Numbered from the stretch's first letter, positions 35,078-44,187 are shown. The stretch is 64,000 nt of DNA from DATAPD01 sp036265385 (GCA_036265385.1 DATAPD010000048.1:176878-240877); one strand, 5' to 3'. Translations and numbers: made by a program. The notes: generated by a model from the letters alone, not told the origin.

Positions 35078-35440
35078 ATGTACGAAGTCATCCTGAAGCG
35101 ATTTGATAAGCCCGATGCGGTAAGAACATTTGAGAAAGGACGTTTTGAGGTGGTGAAAGTGGGCCGCATGACGATCGGTCGCGCAACGTATGAGCCAGGA
35201 TGGAAGTGGTCCGAGCATGTGGGGAAGATGACGGGTGAGAAAAGCTGCATGGTAGAGCACGTAGGGTTAGTCGTGGCGGGGCGGGCAACAGCGGCGATGG
35301 ATGATGGCCGTGTGATTGAGATGAAGCCCGGAGACCTGTTCTATATCGGGCCGGGACACGATAGCTGGGTCGTTGGGAACGATCCGTACATTTCGTTGCA
35401 CTTCATGGGCGCGGAGAAGTATGCGGAGGCGAAAAAGTAG
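35078..35440 (+). CDS. Cupin-domain protein
   Basis: A 120-residue single cupin. The ATG follows CGGAGGG. The first cupin motif region (GWKWSEHVGKMTGEKSCMVEHVGLVVAGR) and the second (MKPGDLFYIGPGHDSWVVGN) hold His and Glu residues at metal-ligand positions. Single cupins bind a metal and small molecules; specificity is unknown. A terminator lies just upstream, so the gene has its own promoter. Confidence 0.8.
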   Translation: MYEVILKRFDKPDAVRTFEKGRFEVVKVGRMTIGRATYEPGWKWSEHVGKMTGEKSCMVEHVGLVVAGRATAAMDDGRVIEMKPGDLFYIGPGHDSWVVGNDPYISLHFMGAEKYAEAKK

Positions 35441-35516
35441 GTAGTAGCTGGTCCTAGTAGCTAGTCAGATCGTTCGAGAGCGACGATTTGTTTGGCGGGC
35501 TGAGTGTTGCAGTTAG

Positions 35517-35557
35517 AGATCCTTTGGCCCGCAAAGAGCGCGGGCCTCAGGATGACA
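35517..35557. repeat. Dispersed GGATCCTTCGGCCC repeat, copy 3
   Basis: AGATCCTTTGGCCCGC, then AAAGAGC, then GGGCCTCAGGATGACAA. Inverted pairing of GGCCCGC with GCGGGCC is perfect here apart from the loop. Confidence 0.6.
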
Positions 35558-35597
35558 AACGATAAGAATGTCTGGCTCGTGTGCTCTCAAAGAGAGG

Positions 35598-36056
35598 TCA
35601 TTCCAGAAGATGCCAGGCTTCGTAGTAGTCGCCGAAGACTCCGGGCTTGCGATGATTACGTGGATAAATGAGAAGGCTGATACGAGGAAAGACCTTCTCA
35701 ATAGGAATGATGTACCAGGAATCTTCCGGAATCGCGTGAATGGCAAGGAAGTCGACCTCGCTGGGCAAGTATGGAGTAGGGCCGTGGCTGGCACGGCGTC
35801 CGCAGTTCACGTGTAAGAGTCCACGACCGACGACGTTGTTGGTCGATTTGATCTGTATGCGGGAGAGCTTGCTTCCCGATTCAACGAGACAATCGTATCG
35901 TTGATTGTCGCCGTAGGGCTTTAGCACCCTCAGGTTGCGGCGAGCCGCGCGAACCATGAATTCGAGTTCGGCGATCTCTCCGGAATGTTTGGTGTTGCGT
36001 TTTGGCTTGACGCTGTCTGCAATGGGCAGCGGTCTTGCGATCTTCCCCTTAATCAT
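35598..36056 (-). CDS. PD-(D/E)XK endonuclease-like protein (group I intron-associated type)
   Basis: A 152-residue protein with the order of a PD-(D/E)XK nuclease: an N-terminal Glu (SGEIAELEFMVRAAR), an Asp in NQRYDCLVE, and Q-I-K (SRIQIKST) about 15 residues later. The middle (VDFLAIHAIPEDSWYIIPI) is the next core strand pair. It resembles the PDDEXK_5 family of intron-associated or stand-alone endonucleases that often lack an intron. Its start codon lies only six bases after the T run of a strong hairpin, an odd position for a terminator. Cytoplasmic; target unknown. Confidence 0.7.
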   Translation of the reverse strand: MIKGKIARPLPIADSVKPKRNTKHSGEIAELEFMVRAARRNLRVLKPYGDNQRYDCLVESGSKLSRIQIKSTNNVVGRGLLHVNCGRRASHGPTPYLPSEVDFLAIHAIPEDSWYIIPIEKVFPRISLLIYPRNHRKPGVFGDYYEAWHLLE

Positions 36057-36061
36057 GATGG

Positions 36062-36099
36062 CAATAAAAAAGGCGCCAGCCCCTAGGGCGAGCGCCTAT
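36062..36099 (-). terminator. Terminator-like hairpin directly upstream of the nuclease start
   Basis: On the minus strand AGGCGC...GCGCCT form the outer stem and GCCC/GGGC the inner stem, followed by six T and then ATTGCCATC and the nuclease ATG. It could end an upstream transcript or act as an attenuator in the nuclease leader. Confidence 0.65.
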
Positions 36100-36338
36100 T
36101 TATCCTTCCTATTTATAGAATATCAAGTTGGAAGGGGTAAACCCGCCAAGTTTGCCCTAACTACATTTCCCTTGAAGTGAATGACTTAGAAGAAAAAGTT
36201 CAGGTTCGGGGGCTTGACAAGTATTTGCGCTTGGAATGCTCTCGGGCATTTATATGCCACAGATTAAGCACGGTCTAACTGCTTATTGTTGTTGAAGATG
36301 CTGGATATTGATGAAGTATAAACGCAGCAAATAGAAAA
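36100..36338. other. Gene-free stretch between two minus-strand genes
   Basis: No coding frame. A TTGACA at 36214 and the palindrome GGCATTTATATGCC at 36245-36258 stand out, but no gene follows them on the + strand. Confidence 0.35.
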
Positions 36339-36366
36339 CCCCACGCAGGAAGAGGTCCGCATGGGG
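36333..36366 (-). terminator. Intrinsic terminator of the ScyD-like gene
   Basis: On the minus strand CCCCATGC and GCGTGGGG pair (36339-36346 with 36359-36366) and TTTTCTATTT follows. Confidence 0.8.
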
Positions 36367-36380
36367 TCGGGTACTTACTT

Positions 36381-37436
36381 TCAGGGAATTGTTATCTTGA
36401 CGATCTGCCCCAAGCCGGTAGTCGGGGCCGGGATCGCGCCGAAGTTGGAGACGTAGAGGTTGCCATCGGGTCCGACAGTCATTCCGGTGGGTACAGTGAG
36501 ACCGGTCGCAACGGTGGTGATTGTAGTGCCGCGCATGCGAACGACTGTGCCGGCATTCGGAGTGGGAAATCCGGGAGCAGCGCTAAGTTCTAGTACGTAG
36601 AGATCGTCGCCTTTGAAGACCATCGCGACAACTGTGGTCAATCCCTTTGTAATTGCTGTGACTGCGCCGTTTGCATTGACGGTGTAACGTGCGGAACTGC
36701 CGGGATCGATTGGAAACGTGTTGAGATTGCCAATCACAAAGCCTTTCGCTGTACGGGCGATAGAGGTGGGAACAACGTGTCCTTGTGTGGCCGAGAGGTC
36801 GATGAAACGGCTGACGATGCCGCTGGTGCTGATGGTATCAACTTCACCGTGATTTGGTTCAACCGCGTAAAGCACGCCAGCATCGGCGATGAAGCCATAC
36901 CAGGTGCCATCTGGTTCGAAGTCGTCGGGCTCGGTAACCGCGGTGGGATGAAGTTTTATATAGGCGCTCAGGTCAGCGAGGCGCGACCATGTCCCGTCGG
37001 AATTGACCTTTAGGACGGAATTGGGAAAGTTGGGATGGCCATGGGAGCATCCTCCACCAGCCATCAACGCATACATCTGGTTGCCGATGAACGCGACATC
37101 GGCGACGCCAAGGACATCTCCGATAGCGGCGGCGGCGGAGGGAAGCCCTCCAACGAGAGTGGAGCGAGTTCCGCCGGGAGTGACCTTGGAAATTCGAGCA
37201 TTCCAACCACCGGACTCAGGACCGACGGGAGCGGGTACCTGCTGACATTGTCCAACGGTAGAAGCGGTGCCGCCGAAGCCGGCTTCAGCGACGTAGAGGT
37301 TGCCATCGGGTCCCCATTTGAGGCCGCGAGGGTTGTTGAACCCTGTTGCGAATACAGAAACGTTTGAAGAGGTTTGAGCGCTTGCAAGAACGCTCAATGC
37401 AAAGAGCGCAAGAGCAATCCATTTGACGTGTTTCAA
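36381..37436 (-). CDS. ScyD/ScyE-like secreted beta-propeller protein
   Basis: A 351-residue protein beginning with TTG after AAAGGAG, with a signal peptide (to SAQ, about residue 21). Repeated NHL/SMP-30-like strands (GFNNPRGLKWGPDGNLYVAEAG at the start, TVPTGMTVGPDGNLYVSNFG near the end) form a six-bladed propeller. The middle contains a His-Gly-His loop (GCSHGHPNFPNSVLKV) and EPDDFEPDGTWYG, typical for ScyD family proteins found outside the scytonemin clusters. Exported; partner unknown. Own terminator. Confidence 0.8.
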   Translation of the reverse strand: MKHVKWIALALFALSVLASAQTSSNVSVFATGFNNPRGLKWGPDGNLYVAEAGFGGTASTVGQCQQVPAPVGPESGGWNARISKVTPGGTRSTLVGGLPSAAAAIGDVLGVADVAFIGNQMYALMAGGGCSHGHPNFPNSVLKVNSDGTWSRLADLSAYIKLHPTAVTEPDDFEPDGTWYGFIADAGVLYAVEPNHGEVDTISTSGIVSRFIDLSATQGHVVPTSIARTAKGFVIGNLNTFPIDPGSSARYTVNANGAVTAITKGLTTVVAMVFKGDDLYVLELSAAPGFPTPNAGTVVRMRGTTITTVATGLTVPTGMTVGPDGNLYVSNFGAIPAPTTGLGQIVKITIP

Positions 37437-37639
37437 GGGAGTTCTCCTTTCAGAGATGGGGCGTGGTTTTCCGGGATGCTTCCAGGAGTCTTGACGGTGG
37501 AGGGTGGGGGGAAGATAGGTGAGGCACGCGCCCTAGCGTCGAGCGAATAGTATCTCTGGACGAATGTTTTGGCAACTCGGAGGCCGCGCCCGGCAAGGGT
37601 TTTGGGGCTTAACAATAAGACAGGGTTGTGAAGGTTATC

Positions 37640-38935
37640 TTATGTTCGGGCGGCGGTTCGCTTGGGAAGCATATCTCCCACACGTTTGACCTGGGCACCG
37701 ACGCTACGAAACTTCTCTTCGATATTTTCGTAGCCGCGGTCAATGTGGTAGACGCGATCGATGATGGTTTCCCCATCGGCGACGAGGGCGGCTAGTACCA
37801 GCGAAGCGGAAGCGCGGAGATCGGAGGCGAGAACGGCTGCGGCGCTGAGGGGAGTTTTACCTTGGACGACTGCGCGCCGTCCGTCGATCTTGATGTTGGC
37901 GCCCATACGTACGAGTTCGAGGGCGTGCATGAAACGGTTCTCGAAGATATTTTCCGTGATCGTCGAAGTGCCTTCCGCTTGGGTCATCAGGACCATAAAT
38001 TGGGCCTGCATATCGGTTGGAAAACCGGGGAATTCTTCCGTGCTGATGTCGACAGCTCGTAAAGGATTGTCGCCCATGACGCGAACCGAATCGGCGGAAG
38101 TTGAGGTCTTGACGCCTGCTGCCTCGAGCTTGGAAAGCAGGCTGCTGAGGTGGGAAGGGTCGCATCCGGAAACGTTGAGGTCGCCGGACGTCAAAGCACC
38201 GGCGATGATAAAACTTCCAGCTTCAATGCGATCAGGGATGATGCGGTGGCGAGCGCCGTGGAGCTTGGTGACTCCCTGCACGTGAATCGTGGAAGTACCC
38301 GCGCCTTGGATCTTGGCGCCCATTTTGTTGAGTAGAGCGGCCAGGTCGGCGACTTCGGGTTCGCGCGCGCAATTGTTGAGAGTCGTGTCACCGTCAGCGA
38401 GAGTGGCGGCCATCAGTAAATCTTCGGTTCCGGTAACTGTGATTTTTTCGAAGTTAATTACGCCACCTTTGAGGCGCTCGGCAATAGCTTCGACATAACC
38501 ATGCTGCTGCGTAATTTGGGCGCCGAGGGTTTCAAGCCCCTTGATGTGGAGGTCGATCGGACGCGCACCGATGGCGCATCCGCCGGGCAGGGAGACGTGG
38601 GCGCGACCGCATCGGGCGACGAGCGGGCCGAGCACGAGCGTAGAGGCGCGCATCGTCTTGACGAGTTCGTAAGAGGCTTCCGGAGAAATCAGATTGCGGC
38701 AGGAAATCGTGGTGCGGTGCTGAGCGCGGCCGTATCCGAGTTCGACCTCAGCGCCCATGGCGGCGAGCAGCTTGCGAGTGGTCTCAATGTCGCGAACGTG
38801 TGGGACGTTTTCGAGGACGACAGGCTCGTCGGTGAGCAGGGCAGCGGCGATGCAGGGAAGAGCCGCGTTTTTTGCTCCGCTAATGCGGACAGTGCCGAGG
38901 AGCGGCTGACCGCCGCGGATGACGAACTTATCCAT
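37640..38935 (-). CDS. murA: UDP-N-acetylglucosamine 1-carboxyvinyltransferase MurA
   Basis: A 431-residue EPSP-synthase-fold enzyme that transfers enolpyruvate from PEP to UDP-GlcNAc, the first committed step of peptidoglycan synthesis. It has K22 in SGAKNAALP, the catalytic Cys in PGGCAIGARP (C120), the R-A-S-T loop (KTMRASTLVLGP), and the FPTDMQAQFM segment with the catalytic Asp. The Cys is present, so the fosfomycin-sensitive form is expected. Length is normal. It is followed on the same strand at its 5' side by murQ, about 95 bases away. Confidence 0.97.
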   Translation of the reverse strand: MDKFVIRGGQPLLGTVRISGAKNAALPCIAAALLTDEPVVLENVPHVRDIETTRKLLAAMGAEVELGYGRAQHRTTISCRNLISPEASYELVKTMRASTLVLGPLVARCGRAHVSLPGGCAIGARPIDLHIKGLETLGAQITQQHGYVEAIAERLKGGVINFEKITVTGTEDLLMAATLADGDTTLNNCAREPEVADLAALLNKMGAKIQGAGTSTIHVQGVTKLHGARHRIIPDRIEAGSFIIAGALTSGDLNVSGCDPSHLSSLLSKLEAAGVKTSTSADSVRVMGDNPLRAVDISTEEFPGFPTDMQAQFMVLMTQAEGTSTITENIFENRFMHALELVRMGANIKIDGRRAVVQGKTPLSAAAVLASDLRASASLVLAALVADGETIIDRVYHIDRGYENIEEKFRSVGAQVKRVGDMLPKRTAART

Positions 38936-38986
38936 GAATGACCCGATCTGTATTGTAGCGTGGTGGCGCTGGCCTTTTAATAATTG

Positions 38987-39014
38987 CAGGTTCCTCGCTG
39001 CGCTCGGAATGACA
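38987..39014. repeat. Short repeat related to the TCATCCTGAGCG type
   Basis: CAGGTTCCTCGCTGCGCTCG then GAATGACA, the inverted counterpart of the copy at 3577 with a few changes. Intergenic between murA and murQ. Confidence 0.45.
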
Positions 39015-39029
39015 ACAAGCGGAAGATGG

Positions 39030-39980
39030 TTAATCGGAATGACTGTTTTTGGAAGAGTTTCGTCTGGCGGTTGCGATGGCGGCCCGCACGTTGCCGAATG
39101 TCAACTTGAGTGCGCGGGAAGCAGAAACGCGGCTGGCCCCTGTTTCTAGCATGACGAGCGCAACGGGAACACGGTTGCGGGATGCACGAAGTGCTTGTTC
39201 GGCCGAGGCACGATCTTTCCCAGTGGCGCTTTGCAGTATCGCGATGCCCCGCTCGATCAGTTTTGAGTTCTTCATTTCCACGTGGACCATAAGATTTCCG
39301 TAGACGTAGCCGAGACGGGTCATGGCACCGGTTGAGAGCATGTTCAGGATCATCTTTTGCGCCGTGCCCGCCTTCATGCGGGTGGAACCGGTGAGCACTT
39401 CCGGACCGACATCCGCCACGATGGAAATATCTGCGGCGCGGCCGAGTGGCGAGCGCGGATTACACGCGACCGCGATGGCTTTTGCGCCTCGAGAGCGGGC
39501 GTATTGAAGAGCGGCAATAGTAAAAGGAGTGCGCCCACTGGCCGCGATGCCCACGACTACATCATTGCGGCTGGGCTTCTTCTTCGCCATTTCAGCGCGG
39601 CCAAGGTCCACGGAATCTTCACTGGCTTCGGTTGCGGCACCGAGCGCGCGGCTACCACCTGCGAGGATGTACTGCACGGCGGACGCAGGCATGTCGAATG
39701 TCGGGGGAATTTCAGAGGCGTCGAGCGCGCCTAATCGTCCACTTGTTCCAGAGCCGACGTAGATGAGGCGTCCGCCTTTTTTCAAGGCAGCAGCAATGGC
39801 TTCGATCGCTTGGGCGATTTGCGGTAAAGCGTGTTTGACGGCGCCCGCCACCTTTGCATCTTCAGCATTGATGATGCGAGCGATTTCGAGAGCAGATTTC
39901 TGATCGAGGTTCGACGACGCAGGATTAGTTTTTTCAGTGCGCAGGTTTTGAAGTGTGCGAGTGGCAGCGCGTCGTTTCAA
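39030..39980 (-). CDS. murQ: N-acetylmuramic acid 6-phosphate etherase MurQ
   Basis: A 316-residue SIS-domain enzyme that splits the lactyl ether of MurNAc-6-phosphate to GlcNAc-6-phosphate and D-lactate in wall recycling. RTEKTNPASSNLDQKS is the usual opening. The two catalytic acids are in SEIPPTF and EASEDSVDLG. I place the start at TTG 39980, four bases inside the stop of the serine hydrolase gene (TTGA overlap), which gives the normal family length; the longer frame to 40064 would overlap 88 bases. The overlap implies coupled translation. Confidence 0.93.
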   Translation of the reverse strand: MKRRAATRTLQNLRTEKTNPASSNLDQKSALEIARIINAEDAKVAGAVKHALPQIAQAIEAIAAALKKGGRLIYVGSGTSGRLGALDASEIPPTFDMPASAVQYILAGGSRALGAATEASEDSVDLGRAEMAKKKPSRNDVVVGIAASGRTPFTIAALQYARSRGAKAIAVACNPRSPLGRAADISIVADVGPEVLTGSTRMKAGTAQKMILNMLSTGAMTRLGYVYGNLMVHVEMKNSKLIERGIAILQSATGKDRASAEQALRASRNRVPVALVMLETGASRVSASRALKLTFGNVRAAIATARRNSSKNSHSD

Positions 39981-41068
39981 ACCGATTTCTCCAGCGCTTC
40001 TACGATAGCATCGTGCACCCGCGGGCGTACCTGCTTGATGGCCTGGTTGCGACAATCGGGCCAAGTACGATTCGTGAGAAGCGCGATCGAGAGTTGGCGG
40101 TCGGGATCAATCCAGAGAGAACACCCGGTGTAGCCCAGATGTCCGAAGGAGTGTGGGGAGAAATATTGTCCGGATTGCGAGGGTTGGGATGGCGTATCCC
40201 AACCGAGAGCCCGCGAGGTTCCGTGAGGTGTGGGCTGCCGGGTGGTAAAGATCCGGAGAGTTTCCGGATGCAAAATTGGCTGGCCTCCACTGAGCATGGC
40301 GAGTGAAAAGCGTGCCAGATCCAGCGCTTTCGAAAAGAGACCAGCGTGGCCGGCGACGCCGCCAAGGATACTTGCGTTTTCGTCTTGAACTTCACCTTGG
40401 ATAATGCGGTGACGAAATTTCTGATCGTCGGCGGTGGGAACGCAATGAGACCGCATTGATGGCGATGGATTAAAAGTGGTTGAGGTCATTGCGAGAGGAC
40501 CAAAGATTTCGCGCTGGCAAAAATGATCGAGAGGTTCGTCGGCGAGACGAGAGAGCGCGACACCAAGGATGATGAACCCGATGTCGCTGTATTCGGCGCG
40601 AGCATCCGGTGCGGCTGTCAAGGAAACAGAAAATGCGGCTTCGAGAAGGTCATCGGCGGAATGCACGCGCAGGAAAAGCTTTTCGTAGGCGGGGAGGCCA
40701 GAGCAGTGAGCGAGAAGCATCCGCAAGGTGATTTCGCGACGGACTGGATCCGCGTTCGTTGAAATGAACTCGGGAACAATGGATGCGAGCGGAAGATCGA
40801 GGTCGAGCATGCCTCGCTCATAAAGGGTCATGGCCATCGCTGTTGTGGCAACGACCTTGGACACGGAGGCAATGTCGAAGATGCAGTTTTCCTCAACAGC
40901 GGGAGATGTTTCGTCTGTGTAGCGGCCAAAGCTAGAGAGCGCAGCGAGTTTTCCCTGAAAAGTGACGGCGAGAGAACAGCCCCGAAATGCGCGAGCGGCA
41001 ATCGCTTCACGAAGAATTGTGAATGCATCGGAGAAGCGGGTGTCCTGATGAGCGCAGTCAGAGGGCAC
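39977..41068 (-). CDS. Beta-lactamase-related serine hydrolase, murQ partner
   Basis: A class C beta-lactamase/penicillin-binding-like hydrolase. It has SVSK (S-x-x-K), AEYSD at the Y-x-N position, and GHLGYTG near the KTG position. The conserved domain starts at RFSDAFTILREAIAARAF. No ATG exists before it; I use GTG 41068, and the frame stays open to GTG 41326, so the start is uncertain. No signal peptide is visible from this start, so it may be cytoplasmic, perhaps acting on muropeptides or lactyl peptides before MurQ. It overlaps murQ. The same domain forms the N-terminal half of the divergent 41343-43730 protein. Confidence 0.78.
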   Translation of the reverse strand: MPSDCAHQDTRFSDAFTILREAIAARAFRGCSLAVTFQGKLAALSSFGRYTDETSPAVEENCIFDIASVSKVVATTAMAMTLYERGMLDLDLPLASIVPEFISTNADPVRREITLRMLLAHCSGLPAYEKLFLRVHSADDLLEAAFSVSLTAAPDARAEYSDIGFIILGVALSRLADEPLDHFCQREIFGPLAMTSTTFNPSPSMRSHCVPTADDQKFRHRIIQGEVQDENASILGGVAGHAGLFSKALDLARFSLAMLSGGQPILHPETLRIFTTRQPTPHGTSRALGWDTPSQPSQSGQYFSPHSFGHLGYTGCSLWIDPDRQLSIALLTNRTWPDCRNQAIKQVRPRVHDAIVEALEKSV

Positions 41069-41342
41069 GCCAGGGTGAGGCGAAAGATTGAGCTTGGGTT
41101 CTATGTCCGGGTTATAGCAAAGGTGGGTGCGGGCGGTAAAGAGAGTCGCGAGTGCCGGGGAACCCAGGTTTTTTTGTGTGCTGGAGCGCACCTTTGCGGC
41201 AGCGTCCTGAGAGGCTACTCCTGCGGTACCTATGCACTTGAGTACCTTGAGGAACGAAGCGGTGGTTGTGTAGAGTCGAAGTATCTTCACGAGACAATCC
41301 AAGCCGGACCGCGGGAGAGACGGCACCCTGCTTCGTGGCGTA

Positions 41343-43730
41343 GTGCGTTACGCCGCATGGTGGTGCGCCGTGGTGTTGCTGGTCTTCTCTGCGTCGAGCG
41401 TTCAGGTTTTAGGCGCGACGGCGCGCGCGAAAAATGATCCTCGATTGGCAGTGATCGACTCGGTCGTAAACGACGCAATCAAAAGAGGGGAGATCCCAGG
41501 AGCAGTCGTTGTCATCGGTCACGATGGGTCTGTCATTTACCGAAAGGCGTATGGGTATAGAGCTGTCGAGCCGCGGCGCGAGCCGATGACGGTAGATACG
41601 ATCTTCGACATCGCATCTCTTACAAAGGTGGTAGCAACGACGACGGCCGTCATGCAGTTGTTCGAGCAGGGCAAGGTAAAGATGAATGATCCGGTAGCGA
41701 AGTACCTGCCGGAGTTCGGCCAGAACGGAAAGCAAGACATCACTGTGCGGCAGTTGCTGACGCACTACTCAGGGCTCGCGCCGGATCTCGACCTGACACA
41801 ATCCTGGTCGGGAAAAGAAACAGCGTATCGAATGGCATACGAGATGGCTCCGCAGCAAACGCCGGGGGCCAGCTTTGTATACAGCGACATCAATTTTGTA
41901 GTGCTGGGAGCTCTGATTGAACGAGTGTCGGGCCGACCGCTCAACGACTACGTGCAGGAACGCGTGTTCGGGCCGGCGAAAATGACTCGTACAAGGTATC
42001 TTCCGCCAGCGGCTTGGCAAGTCAAGGTTGCACCCACGGAATACGACGAGAACAAACGCATGCTGCGGGGTGTAGTGCATGATCCAACGGCCCGGCGGAT
42101 GGGAGGCGTGGCCGGCCATGCGGGATTGTTTTCGACGGCCGATGATTTGGCTCATTTTGCGCAACGTTTGCTCGATGGCGGTGGAAGGATTTTGACGAGT
42201 CCGAGTATCCAAAAGATGACTACACCCGAACAGCCGCCAACAGCACTGGCAGTTCGCGGATTTGGATGGGACATCGATTCTCCTTTTTCGAGCAATCGAG
42301 GCGAGCTATTGCCCGTGGGATCGTACGGCCATACGGGATTCACTGGCACATCGCTTTGGATTGATCCGGCAACGAAGACTTACATCGTCATTCTGTCTAA
42401 TGCCGTTCATCCGAGGGGGAAGGGGTCTGCTGTCGCTTTACGAAGCAAGATTGCGACGAGTGTGACGGCGGCGCTATCGCTTGCGCCGTCCGAAAAAGAT
42501 CGCATGCGATCGGACAGCATCACGGGATACAACGAAGCCCAGAGTGCGGCCCGCAAGCTTTCGGTACGGAATGGCGGAGTAAAAACAGGAATCGACGTCT
42601 TGCAAGCGCGCGGCTTCGCACCGTTGGCTGGCACGCCTGAGACAAAGAAGAAGATTGGCGTGCTCACAAACCATACCGGCCTCGATGCAGAGGGTAGACG
42701 AACTATCGACGTACTCGCCGCAGCACCCGGCATCGAATTGAAGGTTATCTTCAGCCCCGAGCACGGCGTTAGTGGAACGCTGGATACCATCAAGGTTGAT
42801 GAGACCAAGGACACGGCCACAGGAGTTCCCGTGTATAGCGTCTATGGAGGGACTGATGCAGCACGACGGCCATCTCTCGATGTATTGAAGACACTGGATG
42901 CGATTGTCATCGACGTGCAAGACGCTGGGGGCCGGTTCTACACTTACGAAACAACTCTAGGATATTTTCTCGAGGCCGCGGCCAAGGCAGCAATTTCGAT
43001 TGTTGTGCTCGATAGGCCAAATCCGATAACTGGCGCGTTCGTGCAAGGACCGCTCTCCGATGCAGGAAAAGAGAGTTTTACGAATTACTGGGAGGTTCCG
43101 ATACGGCACGGAATGACCATGGGAGAGCTTGCGACGATGTTCAATGTTGAACGAGGTATCAACGCAAAGCTGGAAGTGATTCCGATGGAAGGTTGGTGGA
43201 GGGGAGACTGGTTCGACTCGACAGGCTTGAACTGGATCAATCCATCTCCGAACTTGCGCAGCCTGGAGGCGGCGACACTCTATACCGGGGTGGCAGTGGT
43301 GGAAGGAACCAATGTGTCCGTGGGGCGGGGTACCGACTCACCCTTTCAATTGCTCGGCGCGCCATGGATTAAGGGGCGTGAGTTAGCGCGCTACCTCAAT
43401 GAGCGTGGCATTTCCGGAGTGAGATTTGTTCCGACTTCCTTCGTGCCGGATTCCAGCGTGTATGCGGGGCAATCTTGTGCAGGGGTGCGGATGGTTGTGC
43501 TAGACCGAAACGCACTCGATGCTCCCGAGTTAGGAATCGAGCTTGCCGGTGCCTTACGAAAGATGTATCCGCGAGATTTTAAGTTGGAAAAGATACAAGA
43601 TTTGCTAGTCAATCAGAGTGTTTACGATGCACTCGTAGAAGGCAGAGATCCAAGGCGGATTGCGCAGGATTGGCAGGACGATCTGCAACGGTTCCGAAGT
43701 TTGCGTGAAAAGTATCTGCTGTACAAATAA
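41343..43730 (+). CDS. Fusion of serine hydrolase and NamZ-type exo-beta-N-acetylmuramidase (DUF1343)
   Basis: A 795-residue exported protein with a signal peptide (about residues 1-25). Residues 35-380 are a beta-lactamase-like hydrolase with S92-LT-K95, Y180-S-D and GHTGFTG (H330). Residues from about 415 to the end are a DUF1343 domain (IGVLTNHTGLD, FSPEHGVSG, VFD/DVQDAGGRFYTY, LDRPNPI, VEGTNVSVGRGTDSPF, GAPW). DUF1343 proteins include NamZ, which removes single MurNAc from non-reducing ends of peptidoglycan glycan strands. One protein could thus trim both peptide or ester and glycan parts. It faces the hydrolase-murQ pair from a shared upstream region. GTG start with weak ribosome-binding site. 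Confidence 0.88.
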   Translation: MRYAAWWCAVVLLVFSASSVQVLGATARAKNDPRLAVIDSVVNDAIKRGEIPGAVVVIGHDGSVIYRKAYGYRAVEPRREPMTVDTIFDIASLTKVVATTTAVMQLFEQGKVKMNDPVAKYLPEFGQNGKQDITVRQLLTHYSGLAPDLDLTQSWSGKETAYRMAYEMAPQQTPGASFVYSDINFVVLGALIERVSGRPLNDYVQERVFGPAKMTRTRYLPPAAWQVKVAPTEYDENKRMLRGVVHDPTARRMGGVAGHAGLFSTADDLAHFAQRLLDGGGRILTSPSIQKMTTPEQPPTALAVRGFGWDIDSPFSSNRGELLPVGSYGHTGFTGTSLWIDPATKTYIVILSNAVHPRGKGSAVALRSKIATSVTAALSLAPSEKDRMRSDSITGYNEAQSAARKLSVRNGGVKTGIDVLQARGFAPLAGTPETKKKIGVLTNHTGLDAEGRRTIDVLAAAPGIELKVIFSPEHGVSGTLDTIKVDETKDTATGVPVYSVYGGTDAARRPSLDVLKTLDAIVIDVQDAGGRFYTYETTLGYFLEAAAKAAISIVVLDRPNPITGAFVQGPLSDAGKESFTNYWEVPIRHGMTMGELATMFNVERGINAKLEVIPMEGWWRGDWFDSTGLNWINPSPNLRSLEAATLYTGVAVVEGTNVSVGRGTDSPFQLLGAPWIKGRELARYLNERGISGVRFVPTSFVPDSSVYAGQSCAGVRMVVLDRNALDAPELGIELAGALRKMYPRDFKLEKIQDLLVNQSVYDALVEGRDPRRIAQDWQDDLQRFRSLREKYLLYK

Positions 43731-43779
43731 CGGATAGTCATTCATACAATTAAAGTTTCGGGCCGAAGGAGCTGGGACC

Positions 43780-44046
43780 ATGGAAGCGGGGAAATCGACG
43801 CCGGGCGTGAAGCCTTTCTACCGGTGTGCGGGACCGAACTGTGGAACGTTGAAAGGGGCGTCGGACCGCTGGTGGTTGATGTGGACATCATTCGATGAGT
43901 ATCAGACGCCAGTGCTGTATTTATGCGCATGGGACGAAGGAATCGCGGCCCGCGAAGGTACTTTGCATGTTTGCGGGGAACTCTGTGCCCAGAAGTTGCA
44001 ATCGCAATTCATGGGGAATGTCCGAGAAAGCTTAGTGCGGCGTTAG
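43780..44046 (+). CDS. Small Cys-containing protein of unknown function
   Basis: An 88-residue protein with FYRCAGPNCGTLKG near residue 15 and LYLCAWDEG and HVCGELCAQKL later, which may form a zinc site of four or more Cys. GGAGCTGGG precedes the ATG. The C-terminal part (GELCAQKLQSQFM) is helical. It is one of several small Cys-rich proteins in the window. Function unknown. Confidence 0.6.
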   Translation: MEAGKSTPGVKPFYRCAGPNCGTLKGASDRWWLMWTSFDEYQTPVLYLCAWDEGIAAREGTLHVCGELCAQKLQSQFMGNVRESLVRR

Positions 44047-44187
44047 CTATTCGTTCGAGAGGTTGTACTCATCCAGGGTCTGCGAGTAACCTTTTTCCAT
44101 TAGTGTTGCATCCCATTCAGACAGGCAAGAGATCAATCTGAATCTGTGTAGGACGGCTTCGCTCAGGGGGCGTGTCCGGAGGTCAGT

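Noticed and set aside
36214..36258. Promoter-like TTGACA with palindrome GGCATTTATATGCC
   Set aside because: No suitable -10 at 16-18 bases and no gene downstream on that strand; a small RNA cannot be supported from sequence alone.
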